From Halobacillus sp. Marseille-Q1614 (GTDB lineage: Bacteria; Bacillota; Bacilli; Bacillales; Halobacillaceae): a stretch of 64,000 bases of DNA. The translations under genes and the position numbers were made by a program. Under the pieces are notes generated by a model. That model was not told where the DNA came from. It worked only from the letters and a program-made list of their open reading frames with translations, and did no database searches. The stretch is taken from the NCBI RefSeq assembly GCF_902809865.1, contig NZ_CADDWH010000001.1, positions 2,232,001-2,296,000 of the forward strand, in the 5' to 3' direction. This document shows, piece by piece, positions 51,679 through 60,440 of this stretch (the first letter of the stretch is position 1; each line of letters starts with the position of its first letter).

Positions 51679-52713
51679 TTATTCTGTTAACGCCTGATTC
51701 AGCACATTAATGTTCTTATTCATTAAGCTGAAATAGTCTTCCTCAGCTTCGATATCTTCTTCCGTAAGTACGGATAAATTGTGAACACGAAGAGGCTCTG
51801 CTCCAATTTCCTTCTGGACGACTTCAGAAACCTTCGGCGTGATATTCTGTTCAAATAGTACGTAATTCAAATCATTCTCTTCGGCTGTCTTAATAATGTT
51901 TTCCAATTCTTTCTGAGAAGGTTCGTTTGTCGGACTAAGGCCGGAAACTGCAATCTGTTCTATGCCGTAAGCCTGCTCCCAGTATCCATAAGCCGCATGA
52001 GAAACTATAATTTCTTTTTTATCCTGTCCTGCTACTTCATCATGGAATTTTTTATCCAGTTCTTCCAATTCAGCTTTTAACGCTTCAAAATTCTCATTAA
52101 ACTGTTCCTCGGATTCCGGCTGCAGCTCTACCAGCATTTCCTTAATATTTTCTGCTAGCTGAATGGAACGCACCGGATCCAGCCAGATGTGCGGGTCATT
52201 TTCTCCATGGTCATGTCCTTCATGGCTTTCCTTCTCATCATGGGAGTCCTGTTCCCCATTACCCTCTTCGTGACTATTTTCATCGCTATGACTCTCTTCT
52301 TCATAGACGTGATCGTCGTCATGATTTTCTTCCTCATCATGCGAGTGGCCGCTCTTTTCAAGATCCAGACCATTTGCGGCTTCTAGAATGGCTACATCCT
52401 CTGACTCAATTGCGTCTGAGATTTTCTCAGCATATGACTCAAGTCCTGCACCATTATAAATAAATGCTTCAGCCTCTGCCAATTTCACCATTTCTTTCGT
52501 CGATGGTTCATACGAATGGGCATCAGATCCAGCCGGCAGGATAGAATTCACCTCTGCCTTCTCCCCTGCTATGCGTTCCGTAAAATACTGGAGAGGATAA
52601 ACAGTTGTATTGATTTTTAACGTCTTCTTTTCTTCTTCAGATGATTGATTACTGCACGCTCCAAGTAATAAAATTCCTATAAGTATAAAAACACTAATTA
52701 TTGCACGTCTCAT
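51679..52713 (-). CDS. znuA: Zinc-binding lipoprotein of ABC importer, ZnuA/AdcA family
   Basis: Extracellular lipid-anchored Zn(II)-binding protein of 344 residues (ATG 52713, GGAGG upstream). Lipobox LLGAC with Cys20. First ligand His66 in AGSDAHSYEPS. Residues 123-175 form a long loop packed with His, Asp and Glu, the metal-sensing loop of ZnuA-type proteins. Further ligands lie in HIWLDP, SHAAYGYW and the C-terminal ENDLNYVLFEQN. It is set apart from znuCB-zur and has its own pair of Zur boxes. Confidence 0.94.
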   Translation of the reverse strand: MRRAIISVFILIGILLLGACSNQSSEEEKKTLKINTTVYPLQYFTERIAGEKAEVNSILPAGSDAHSYEPSTKEMVKLAEAEAFIYNGAGLESYAEKISDAIESEDVAILEAANGLDLEKSGHSHDEEENHDDDHVYEEESHSDENSHEEGNGEQDSHDEKESHEGHDHGENDPHIWLDPVRSIQLAENIKEMLVELQPESEEQFNENFEALKAELEELDKKFHDEVAGQDKKEIIVSHAAYGYWEQAYGIEQIAVSGLSPTNEPSQKELENIIKTAEENDLNYVLFEQNITPKVSEVVQKEIGAEPLRVHNLSVLTEEDIEAEEDYFSLMNKNINVLNQALTE

Positions 52714-52755
52714 CAATTGTAATCCTCCTTGATCTAATCACACTTCAACAGTATA

Positions 52756-52791
52756 TAGTAATGATTACGTTCTGTAAATAGTAATCATTAC
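52756..52791 (-). promoter_or_regulatory. Two Zur boxes upstream of znuA
   Basis: GTAATGATTAC (52758-52768) and GTAATCATTAC (52781-52791), each a near-perfect copy of the Zur core GTAATNATTAC, 23 bases apart centre to centre. Zinc-loaded Zur should block znuA here. Confidence 0.82.
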
Positions 52792-52871
52792 TTCTAACCT
52801 CGAAAAGAGACCTTTCTAAGGCGGTTGAGAAAGTCTCTAAGCTACGGCAGCTAAAGGCGGCAGGCTAAAAA

Positions 52872-52905
52872 AGCTTGAAGAAAACCTAAGGTTTCTCTTC
52901 AAGCT
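52872..52905 (-). terminator. Terminator after zur
   Basis: Minus strand AGCTTGAAGA, loop, TCTTCAAGCTTTTTT. Between it and znuA a second hairpin GAGACTTTCT/AGAAAGGTCTC (52807-52837) is seen. Confidence 0.85.
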
Positions 52906-52927
52906 AAGAAAGATCTTTTATAAAGAA

Positions 52928-53338
52928 TCAACTGCAAAAAGGACACTTACCGTAGATTTCGAATTTATGATTTTCAACATCATAGCCTTGGAGGTTCTCG
53001 TTAATACTCTCCATCGGACAAAAATTAATGGACTTGGTCTTTCCGCAATCGGTGCAGATAAAGTGATGATGGTGACCTTTTGTATCGCAGCCCATACGAA
53101 AATGTTTTTCCCCATTAAGCTCTGTAGATTCAAGGATTTCTTCCTCTGTGAGCAGATATAAATTACGGTAAACCGTATCATAACTGACTCCCGGGAAATC
53201 CTTCTGAATCTTTTTTAATATTGATTTCGCTGCAATATATTGATCATGCTCAATAAAAATCTCTAATATTCTTTCCCTTTGCCTTGTTTTCTTATATCCG
53301 CTGCTTTTTAACTTTTGTAAAGCCGATTCTAGTTTCAT
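52928..53338 (-). CDS. zur: Fur-family zinc uptake regulator Zur
   Basis: A 136-residue repressor. The winged helix is in the first 80 residues (KKTRQRERILEIF, VSYDTVYRNLYLL), the metal-binding dimer domain follows. Structural zinc cysteines C95/C98 and C132/C135 are visible, with His-rich GHHHHFIC before. It is the last gene of znuCB-zur (4-base overlap with znuB), and the same operon carries its target boxes; this context makes Zur more likely than Fur or PerR. Confidence 0.9.
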   Translation of the reverse strand: MKLESALQKLKSSGYKKTRQRERILEIFIEHDQYIAAKSILKKIQKDFPGVSYDTVYRNLYLLTEEEILESTELNGEKHFRMGCDTKGHHHHFICTDCGKTKSINFCPMESINENLQGYDVENHKFEIYGKCPFCS

Positions 53339-54192
53339 GCGGTTTCACCCTTTACGTGTAACTGATTTCTAACTTTTTTAAATAAGATAGCCATAATGAG
53401 AACGAGTATGGCAATTACTACAATCGTTCCACCTGGAGGCACGCTTAAATGATAAGAAGAAATTAAACCAAGTATCACAGAGAACTCTCCAAAGAATATC
53501 GACAGACCAATCGTCTGTTTAAAGCTGGACGCAATCCTTAAGGCAGCCGCAACAGGAAGTGTCATCAGCGCTGAAACAAGCAAAATTCCAACCACCTGCA
53601 TTGATGAAGCAATAACCAGTGCCACCATAACGATAAACATTAAGTGGATCCAGCGGCCGTTCACTCCTGAGATGGCAGCATGTTCTTCATCAAAAGAAAG
53701 GATAAAAAGCTCTTTGTAAAACATGATAACAATAGCAACAACTGCAAGTGTAATAAACACTACCGTCCACATACTTGACCGGCTTACGGCGGTTACACTT
53801 CCAAACAGATAGCTGAATAAGTCTGTATTAAAACCCTCAGCCAGGGAAATTAAGATCACTCCTACCCCAATACCTCCAGATAAAATGATAGGGATCGCAA
53901 GCTCTTCATAATGCTTATATACTTTCCTCAGTTTTTCAATTAGAATGGCCCCGCCCACAGAGAACACCATTCCCATGTAAACTGGGTTAAGCTCGTTGAT
54001 ACTAGACACCCTTTTCTCTAATAACAGGCTGGCCGCTATTCCGGTCAGGGTGATGTGTGAAAGGGCATCTGCGATTAGCGAGAGACGCCTGACTACTATA
54101 AATACGCCCAGCAATGGTGCTACGATTCCGATTAATAAGCCGGTCACTGCGGCATTTTGTAAGAATTCATATTCCAGAAAGCCGCTGATCAT
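53335..54192 (-). CDS. znuB: Zinc ABC transporter permease, ZnuB/AdcB family
   Basis: Integral membrane permease of 285 residues with eight to nine helices. GIVAPLLGVFIVVRRLSLIADALSHITLTGIAASLLL at the N-terminus and LFILSFDEEHAAISGVNGRWIHLMFIVMVALVIASSMQVVGILLVSALMTLPVAAAL in the middle are family-typical. It overlaps znuC and zur by 4 bases each. Confidence 0.94.
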   Translation of the reverse strand: MISGFLEYEFLQNAAVTGLLIGIVAPLLGVFIVVRRLSLIADALSHITLTGIAASLLLEKRVSSINELNPVYMGMVFSVGGAILIEKLRKVYKHYEELAIPIILSGGIGVGVILISLAEGFNTDLFSYLFGSVTAVSRSSMWTVVFITLAVVAIVIMFYKELFILSFDEEHAAISGVNGRWIHLMFIVMVALVIASSMQVVGILLVSALMTLPVAAALRIASSFKQTIGLSIFFGEFSVILGLISSYHLSVPPGGTIVVIAILVLIMAILFKKVRNQLHVKGETA

Positions 54193-54962
54193 GAATGACT
54201 CACCTCATGATTGTGGGTGAGCTGCTGAACCGAATGACCATAGAGACGGTTAAGGTCTTCCTCATCAAACTCTTTATATTCCTCCGAGGCTCCATGGAAG
54301 TGGATTGTCTTGTTCATACAAACCACGTGCGTTGCATGCTCTGTAATCGTCCCGATATCATGGGTGATCATCAGCAGCGAGATGCCTTTTTCTTTATTTA
54401 ATTTTCCAAGCAGATTGTAAAATGCCGTCACATGCTCAGCATCGACACCCACAGTTGGTTCATCAAGAATTAATAGTGCAGGGTCGCTGACTAAAGCTCT
54501 AGCAATAAAAACCCGCTGCTGCTGACCACCGGATAATTCTCCGATACTTACATCTGCATAGTCTTCCATCTCAACTGTCCGCAGAGCTTCCATTGCTTTT
54601 TGCTTATGATTCTTATTAAAAAAGCGAAAAGCACCTATCCTTGAAACCAATCCTGTTTTAACCACCTCAATTACGGTTGCAGGGAACCCGGAATTAAAAC
54701 TGTTGGCTTTCTGCGAGACAAACCCAATCTCCTGCCACTGATTGAACTGCTTTAGGGGCTGGCCGAACAACTTTACGGATCCTCTGTCTGCTTTTTGAAG
54801 CCCCAGCATCAGTTTGATCAAAGTGGATTTGCCTGAACCATTCGGTCCAACCAACCCTAGAAATTGGCCTTGTTCAATAGAAAGATTGACATCCTTAACG
54901 ACCCATTCCCTGTCGTATTTAAAAGACACCTGGTTCATTTCTATAATTTTATTAGCATTCAT
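54189..54962 (-). CDS. znuC: Zinc ABC transporter ATP-binding protein, ZnuC/AdcC family
   Basis: ATPase of the zinc importer, 257 residues. Walker A GPNGSGKST at 39-47, signature LSGGQQQRVFIARAL, Walker B LLILDEPTVGVD and H-loop THDI. Gene order znuC-znuB-zur, with a Zur box and promoter in front. Confidence 0.94.
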   Translation of the reverse strand: MNANKIIEMNQVSFKYDREWVVKDVNLSIEQGQFLGLVGPNGSGKSTLIKLMLGLQKADRGSVKLFGQPLKQFNQWQEIGFVSQKANSFNSGFPATVIEVVKTGLVSRIGAFRFFNKNHKQKAMEALRTVEMEDYADVSIGELSGGQQQRVFIARALVSDPALLILDEPTVGVDAEHVTAFYNLLGKLNKEKGISLLMITHDIGTITEHATHVVCMNKTIHFHGASEEYKEFDEEDLNRLYGHSVQQLTHNHEVSHS

Positions 54963-54980
54963 AGATAATCCCTCTCAAAA

Positions 54981-55029
54981 TAATAATCATTACGAATTAA
55001 ATTATAATACGTTCATATATTGAAGTAAA
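54981..55029 (-). promoter_or_regulatory. Promoter and Zur box of znuCB-zur
   Basis: Minus strand TTTACT (55029-55024), 17-base spacer, TATAAT (55006-55001). TCGTAATGATTATTA (54995-54981) matches the Zur core in 13 of 15 positions and lies right at the start site. Confidence 0.82.
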
Positions 55030-55046
55030 TGGCAGTGAATTTTTAA

Positions 55047-55106
55047 TTGACAAAAACTATTTTTAAGGCAGAATAGTGAATGGTAAATGTAATAGTTACG
55101 ATTTAC
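55047..55106 (+). promoter_or_regulatory. Promoter with Zur-like box for the truncated permease
   Basis: TTGACA at 55047-55052 and a weak -10 (GAATAG at 55071-55076). TAAATGTAATAGTTACGATTTA (split: TGTAATAGTTACG at 55088-55100) is one or two bases off the Zur core, inside the outer palindrome GTAAAT...ATTTAC. Confidence 0.62.
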
Positions 55107-55126
55107 ACTTTAAAGGAGGACAACCA

Positions 55127-55351
55127 TTGGATCAAGTAAATCAACCTTCCAATAAGTGGGGATATCTATTACTTTTTTTATTTTTTGCGGCTTTTATCTA
55201 TGGAGACCTTTTCCCTACTTCCGTCATTGCATCAATCGCCCCTTCCCTGCTGGATGTAAACACAATCTTTCTAAGCATCGTGCTTGAGGCCATCCCCTTT
55301 ATCCTGCTCGTTGTGTTTTATAATTTACTAGACAACAAGAAAAAAGAGTGA
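55127..55351 (+). pseudogene. Truncated YcgR/DUF318-type permease, broken by a repeat
   Basis: A 74-codon frame from TTG 55127 (AAAGGAGG upstream). It starts like a UPF0718/YcgR-type permease: one helix (YLLLFLFFAAFIYGDLF), then VNTIFLSIVLEAIPFILLVVF, the conserved start of the family. The last residues YNLLDNKKKE are encoded by the first bases of the dispersed repeat copy B (from 55316), and most of the expected ~300-residue protein is absent. Its Zur-like box and position divergent to znuC suggest that it was once a zinc-linked permease. Confidence 0.68.
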
Positions 55352-55582
55352 CTTTCTTTTATAAATCAAAGAAAATCACTCTTTTTAGATTGGCCTCTGT
55401 TGATTCCACGATGAGCGTTCGGTGGTGACGCCTGCGGGACCAGCGCGAGTCGAAGATCCACTTGGTCAAGTGATCTTCTTGACCAAGTTAGCTGAGGCCG
55501 TGCCCGCGGCAAGCATCCACCGAGAAGCGGTTCGGAACAACAAACTTTAACAGCTCTTTTAGAGAAAGGACTTTTTCAGTGA
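55316..55582 (+). repeat. Structured dispersed repeat, copy B
   Basis: Matches the reverse complement of 27469-27740 nearly base for base, including the AAAGAGTGACTTTCTTTTAT hairpin and the ACTTGGTCAAG/CTTGACCAAGT hairpin. Its left end runs into the truncated permease reading frame. Confidence 0.87.
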
Positions 55583-55603
55583 ACTCACTGGTGTGAAGGG
55601 TTT

Positions 55604-56296
55604 TTATAAATATTTACTGTATCTTTTCTCAAGGCGGTCCTGTAAAAAGGAAAAAACCATAGTTAACGGCCAGTAGACAAGAGCCGCTAATACATACATC
55701 GTCATTGAATCATTAGTCCGCCCTGCAACAATTTGAGCTTGATTTAATATTTCAGGTACTGAAATCATAGCCGCCAGGGAAGTGGCTTTTAATAAATCTA
55801 AGAATACGTTGCTAAGCGGCGGAATCGCAATCCTGGTAGCCTGTGGAACGATGATTCTTCTCATCGTCTGCCAATAGGAGAGTCCTAAAGCCCTGGCTGA
55901 TTCCCACTGGCCTTTAGCAACACTTCCTAGGGATGATCTGTTGATTTCAGCAATATAGGCTGCACTGTTTGTCCCAAAACCAATTATGGCAGACATCACT
56001 GCAGACAGTGTGATACCCAGAATAGGCAGCCCAAAGTAAAGAACAAATAAATATACTAAAACAGGAGTTCCCCGCATAAAAGAAATATAAAGCCGGGCCG
56101 GCCACCGCAGCAGCCGGTTACCCGAGCTTCTTGCCAGAGCAAGGAAAAATCCGAGGATTAGTCCAATTCCCATACCTATGACCGCAACTAGTAAAGTGTA
56201 CGGGACCCCTTCTAAAATAAAGGGCAGATTCTCCCAAGCCCGCTCGGGAACAAAGAACTTTTCTAAGTTGATTTCTCGAACGTCAACTGAAAACAT
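55604..56296 (-). CDS. Polar amino-acid ABC transporter permease (TcyB/HisM-like)
   Basis: A 230-residue permease with five helices. The EAA-like loop with the coupling helix is EINRSSLGSVAKGQWESARALGLSYWQTMRRIIVPQATRIAIPPLSN, as in amino-acid ABC transporters. It lies 14 bases after the binding-protein gene, with GGTGAGGAG upstream. The ATPase gene normally placed next is absent: copy B of the repeat and the broken permease follow. Substrate (cystine or another polar amino acid) uncertain. Confidence 0.88.
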   Translation of the reverse strand: MFSVDVREINLEKFFVPERAWENLPFILEGVPYTLLVAVIGMGIGLILGFFLALARSSGNRLLRWPARLYISFMRGTPVLVYLFVLYFGLPILGITLSAVMSAIIGFGTNSAAYIAEINRSSLGSVAKGQWESARALGLSYWQTMRRIIVPQATRIAIPPLSNVFLDLLKATSLAAMISVPEILNQAQIVAGRTNDSMTMYVLAALVYWPLTMVFSFLQDRLEKRYSKYL

Positions 56297-56310
56297 AAGA
56301 ACTCCTCACC

Positions 56311-57180
56311 TTACAGATCCAGTCCTTCAATCTCTTTCACTTCTTCTTCCGGCTCCACAGAAGCATCTTTACCGCCAAAGAATTCTTTAGACAGTTCAGT
56401 CAATGTTCCGTCTTTACGCATTTTCTGAAGAGTTTCATCGATCTTAGTTTTCAGCTCTTCTTCACCATTTGGCATGACAATAGCAGATTCGGTTGGATGG
56501 AATTTAAGATCTGGATGAAGAGTTACATCTATATCAGGCAGAGCTTTTAAAGCAAGTGTCTGTAAATAGTAATCATTAATAATTAAATCAGTATTACCGT
56601 TTTCAACATCTCTCAAATACACATCATTCGCAACATTGCCGTAAGAGACAATTTCCGCACCGTAATGCTCAGCAATTTGAGCAAATACAGTAGTTGCTCC
56701 CCCACCGTGTCTCTTTCCTTCTATATCTTCAAGCGTTTCAATTCCAGATAAATCGTCTTCTCGGACAATCATAGTAGAATAGGAATATTTGTAAGGCTCA
56801 CTAAAGTTAAAGCTTTCCTTCCGGCTTTCCGTGATCTCCATATCGTTAATGACCATATCTACGCGGCCGCTTTCAATGGCAGACAGCAAGCCATCTACTC
56901 CGTATTCTTCAAAAGATAGTTCTAAATCGAGACGATTGGCAATTTCTTTCATAACTTCAACATCATACCCTGTTAATTCATTGGATCCTTCAGGGTAAAA
57001 AGAAGCAGGGTACAAGGTTCCGGATGTACCTACAACAAGCTTACCATCTTCCTTAATTTCATCCCATTTTGAAGATGAAGACTCACTGCTCTCATTGGAT
57101 TCTTCGCTTCCTTCTGTACCACAAGCGATAAGTACAACTGAGAATAAGAGGATAAGTATAGTTAAAATACCTTTTCGCAT
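56311..57180 (-). CDS. Amino-acid ABC transporter substrate-binding lipoprotein
   Basis: A 289-residue lipoprotein (lipobox VVLIAC) of the SBP_bac_3 family. After a Ser/Glu linker come GKLVVGTSGTLYPASFY, ELTGYDVEVMKEIANRLDLELSFEEYGVDGLLSAIESGRVDMVINDMEITESRKESFNFSEPYKYS, read across segments, as in cystine or polar amino-acid binders. AAGGTGAA precedes the ATG. Paired with the permease below. Confidence 0.9.
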   Translation of the reverse strand: MRKGILTILILLFSVVLIACGTEGSEESNESSESSSSKWDEIKEDGKLVVGTSGTLYPASFYPEGSNELTGYDVEVMKEIANRLDLELSFEEYGVDGLLSAIESGRVDMVINDMEITESRKESFNFSEPYKYSYSTMIVREDDLSGIETLEDIEGKRHGGGATTVFAQIAEHYGAEIVSYGNVANDVYLRDVENGNTDLIINDYYLQTLALKALPDIDVTLHPDLKFHPTESAIVMPNGEEELKTKIDETLQKMRKDGTLTELSKEFFGGKDASVEPEEEVKEIEGLDL

Positions 57181-57292
57181 TATATTTCACCTTCCTGTAA
57201 AAATTTCATACCTATACAATATTGCAACATGTTGACGGGAATATCAACCTCTCTGCTCTCTTTACTTTTAATGGATATTTCGTAATCCTATA

Positions 57293-57351
57293 TTGCACTA
57301 TCCCTTAGTTATGCTATGATAATAATTAATATAAAATTAAAATCATTTTAA
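57293..57351 (+). promoter_or_regulatory. Promoter and PerR-like box of the metal-efflux ATPase
   Basis: TTGCAC (57293-57298), 16-base spacer, TATGAT (57315-57320). TTAAAATCATTTTAA (57337-57351) is a perfect 7-1-7 palindrome, 13 of 15 bases matching the PerR consensus TTATAATNATTATAA, just downstream of the start site. Confidence 0.75.
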
Positions 57352-57397
57352 TCTGTTCACCTTATGTTTTGAATACTTATAAAAAGGGGCTGATTTA

Positions 57398-59314
57398 ATG
57401 TCCATTCTGTCTTCTGCCTTGCGTAAATCAATGTTATCCCGGCCGTCCCCTGCTTTCTTGGCAAAAGTAAAACCGCACGTTGAACTAATCGCAGCCTTAA
57501 CGAGCGGGGCTCTTCTTTTATTTGCATGGATCGCTTCCGAACCGTCTTCAGCGAGCTTCACAGCCCTGCACATTCTGGCCTTTGTAATAGGCGGATATGC
57601 GAAAGCAAAAGAAGGCATTATGGAAACGCTCCAGGAAAAAGAAATGAATGTTGAACTGCTGATGATTTTAGCAGCCATCGGCAGTGCTTCGATCGGCTAT
57701 TGGACAGAAGGGGCTATTCTCATCTTTATCTTCGCGCTCAGCGGGGCACTTGAAACCTATACATTGAATAAAAGCAACCGGGAAATCTCGGCATTAATGG
57801 ACATACAGCCTGATGAAGCTTTAAAAGTAACCGAAACGGGGTATCAGCTGGTCCCTGCCGAGGATTTAAATATCGGCGATCGTATCCTTGTTAAAGCCGG
57901 AGAAAGGCTCCCAGCAGACGGAGTGATTGTAAAAGGAAGCACTTCAATTGATGAGAGTGCCATCACAGGAGAGTCACTGCCCGTTTATAAGGAAAAACAA
58001 ACCGAAGTCTTTGCAGGCACCGTGAATTTAACCGGAAGCATCACTTGCGAAATTACAAAACGAGCAGAAGATACTCTTTTTCAGCGGATTATTCATATGG
58101 TCCAGCAGGCTCAAAGTGAGAAGTCTCCCTCCCAGCTGTTTATCGAACGATTTGAAAATATATATGTAAAAGCCGTCCTTATTACAGTGGCCATAATGCT
58201 TTTTCTTCCTCATTATCTTTTCGGATGGTCCTGGACAGATACGATTTACCGGGCAATGATACTGCTTGTGGTCGCATCCCCATGTGCTTTAGTGGCATCC
58301 ATTATGCCGGCAACTTTATCTGCTATTTCTAAAAGCGCGCGCCAGGGACTGCTTTTTAAAGGCGGCGTTCACGTAGAGAACTTATCCCATATAGAAGCCA
58401 TCGCTTTTGATAAGACAGGAACACTTACTAACGGAAATCCGAAAGTCACGGACATTGTGCTTAAGGATGAATCTTTAAAAGAAGAAATTTTCGCTGTCAC
58501 TATGGCTATTGAACAAGAATCCAATCATCCTCTGGCGAAAGCCATAGTTTATGCCCTTTCTCAATATGAGCTCTCTCTCCCTTCTATGGACCATGTCGAG
58601 AATGTCAGCGGCCAGGGAGTAGAAGCGCAATATAAAGGTGAAACCTGGAAAGTAGGAAATGCAGAATTCGCAGGTAAAGAGGAAGCACTTTCTTTCAAAT
58701 ATGGTTTAGCCGAACACTTGGCTTCTGAAGGAAAAACGATTGTTTTCATTTCAAAAAATAATGAAATACTGGCTTTATTTGCTCTTAAAGATACGGTTCG
58801 AAAAGAAGCCAAACAAGCAATTGAAAGCTTAAAAAAGCAAGGAATTTATACAGTCATGCTAACGGGGGATAACCCTATTACAGCTGAAGCCATTGCCAAA
58901 GAAGCAGGTGTTCAAAGTTATATCGCTGAGTGCATGCCTGAAGACAAAGTCCGTGAACTTAAGGTATTGAAGCAGCACTTCAGACACGTCGCTATGATCG
59001 GAGACGGTATTAACGACGCGCCGGCATTAGCCTCAGCAAACCTGGGAATTGCTATGGGAGAAGGAACAGACGTGGCATTAGAAACAGCCGACTTAGTGTT
59101 AATGAAAAATAACCTGAACCGGCTGGAGGAAGCCATTCACCTTTCCAAAAGAATGAATCGAGTTATTAAACAAAATGTTATTTTTTCGATTTCAGTCATT
59201 ACATTATTAATCGCCAGTAACTTTTTACAGTTACTTGATTTGCCTTTAGGCGTCATCGGCCATGAAGGCAGTACGATCCTCGTTATATTAAACGGGTTGA
59301 GGTTATTAAAATAA
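57398..59314 (+). CDS. Heavy-metal P1B-type ATPase, PfeT/ZosA-like
   Basis: A 638-residue cation-transporting ATPase. SPC at 294-296 in the membrane helix, phosphorylation site DKTGTLT with D338, TGES, HP locus (NHPLA), and TGDN...MIGDGINDAPALA. It has no N-terminal HMA metal-binding domain, and its length equals B. subtilis PfeT (ZosA), the PerR-controlled Fe(II) efflux pump. The PerR-like box in front supports iron export under peroxide stress or iron excess; zinc was an earlier proposal for the family. Confidence 0.87.
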   Translation: MSILSSALRKSMLSRPSPAFLAKVKPHVELIAALTSGALLLFAWIASEPSSASFTALHILAFVIGGYAKAKEGIMETLQEKEMNVELLMILAAIGSASIGYWTEGAILIFIFALSGALETYTLNKSNREISALMDIQPDEALKVTETGYQLVPAEDLNIGDRILVKAGERLPADGVIVKGSTSIDESAITGESLPVYKEKQTEVFAGTVNLTGSITCEITKRAEDTLFQRIIHMVQQAQSEKSPSQLFIERFENIYVKAVLITVAIMLFLPHYLFGWSWTDTIYRAMILLVVASPCALVASIMPATLSAISKSARQGLLFKGGVHVENLSHIEAIAFDKTGTLTNGNPKVTDIVLKDESLKEEIFAVTMAIEQESNHPLAKAIVYALSQYELSLPSMDHVENVSGQGVEAQYKGETWKVGNAEFAGKEEALSFKYGLAEHLASEGKTIVFISKNNEILALFALKDTVRKEAKQAIESLKKQGIYTVMLTGDNPITAEAIAKEAGVQSYIAECMPEDKVRELKVLKQHFRHVAMIGDGINDAPALASANLGIAMGEGTDVALETADLVLMKNNLNRLEEAIHLSKRMNRVIKQNVIFSISVITLLIASNFLQLLDLPLGVIGHEGSTILVILNGLRLLK

Positions 59315-59399
59315 GAGTCTGCTTTATAAGCAGTCTCAGCTTGTAGAGTAACCCCCAGGTTTCCCGCAGGAGCAAAACTCCCTCCCTTTTTCGCGGACG

Positions 59400-59490
59400 A
59401 ACGCCCGAGACTCCTCGCGAAACCCATGCTCGGGGTCTCGGATCGCCCGTTTTTTAAGCAGGAGTGTCGGGATATTCGTACCTGCTAAAT
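59400..59490. repeat. Copy of the dispersed intergenic repeat
   Basis: Contains CCCGAGACTCCTCGCG, then GGGTCTCGG and CGCCCGTTTTTTAAGCAGG, AGT and a fold-back AGCAGG...CCTGCT. Related to 15803-15856 (exact GTTTTTTAAGCAGGAGT) and more loosely to 48165-48210. Confidence 0.6.
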
Positions 59491-59504
59491 GTCACGACAC
59501 TAAA

Positions 59505-59555
59505 AAAAGACTATCCTTTACCTAGCTGACCCTAGCCAGGTGAAGGATAGTCTTT
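59505..59555. terminator. Long hairpin terminator
   Basis: AAAAGACTATCCTT and AAGGATAGTCTTTTT with inner CCTAGCT/AGCCAGG pairing; it separates the ATPase gene from the convergent yfkH-like gene. Confidence 0.9.
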
Positions 59556-59600
59556 TTAACTTCCTCGCAAACGCTCTTTTAACAGTCACTATATTGTTCA

Positions 59601-60413
59601 TCACTGGTGATGAACTTGGCTTTTATGGACCAAGGCATTAATTTCGCCGCCCAGCAAAATAATTACCCCGGAAATATAAAACCAGATCATAAGGACGATC
59701 ACCCCTCCAAGGCTTCCATAAGTAGCAGAATAATTGCTTAAATTAGCTACATAGAAAGAAAACAGCAACGAAACCAGCTGCCACCCTAAAGTTGCGAATA
59801 ATGCCCCGTAAAAAACCTCTTTCACCTTTAAATGCTGATCAGGCGCCATAAAATACAAGAAGGAAAGTACAACAAAGAAGATAAAGGAAGAGATTACCCA
59901 TCTTAATGTATCCCATAACTCCCTGAACCCATCAGACAATCCAAAAATAGATGCAACAAAAATACCTATAGCGTTTCCAAGGACAGGAAGCAAAAAGGCA
60001 ACCGCAATCACGAGCACCATGGAAACTGTCAGAAGCAGTGCCACAAGCCTAGTGACTATAAAAGATCTTCTCTCACGTACTTCATAAGCGCGGTTAAATG
60101 AGCGAATAAGAGCCGTTACCCCGTTAGACGCCGCCCAAAGGGTACCAAGGATACCTATTGAGAGAAGCCCGCTGTTTCGTTCACCTAAGAGAGTCATGAC
60201 ATTTTCAGAAATCAATTCATAAGTACTAGGGGGGGCATAAGTGCTGATAATGACAAGCACCCTTTGTTCATCTATATTTACATAGCCAAGCAAGGTTATT
60301 AAAACAATCAAAAGCGGAAATAGAGACAGCAGGAAAAAATATGAAAGCTGAGCTGCCATTCCTGGCACTTCGTGTTTACCAATTTTGCTAAGCAGCTCCT
60401 GAATAAAACGCAT
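59601..60413 (-). CDS. yfkH: YihY/virulence-factor-BrkB-family membrane protein (YfkH-like)
   Basis: A 270-residue membrane protein with six helices: MAAQLSYFFLLSLFPLLIVLITLLGYV, the family's YGSLGGVIVLMIWFYISGVIILLGGEINAL near the C-terminus and RSFNRAYEVRERRSFIVTRLVALLLTV in the middle. Once called RNase BN; its true role is unknown. It follows the YtxH-like gene by about 27 bases, and together with the phosphatase forms a yfkJ-yfkH type operon. Confidence 0.88.
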   Translation of the reverse strand: MRFIQELLSKIGKHEVPGMAAQLSYFFLLSLFPLLIVLITLLGYVNIDEQRVLVIISTYAPPSTYELISENVMTLLGERNSGLLSIGILGTLWAASNGVTALIRSFNRAYEVRERRSFIVTRLVALLLTVSMVLVIAVAFLLPVLGNAIGIFVASIFGLSDGFRELWDTLRWVISSFIFFVVLSFLYFMAPDQHLKVKEVFYGALFATLGWQLVSLLFSFYVANLSNYSATYGSLGGVIVLMIWFYISGVIILLGGEINALVHKSQVHHQ

Positions 60414-60440
60414 ATCCCCCGTCTCCTTCCAATGATGTCG

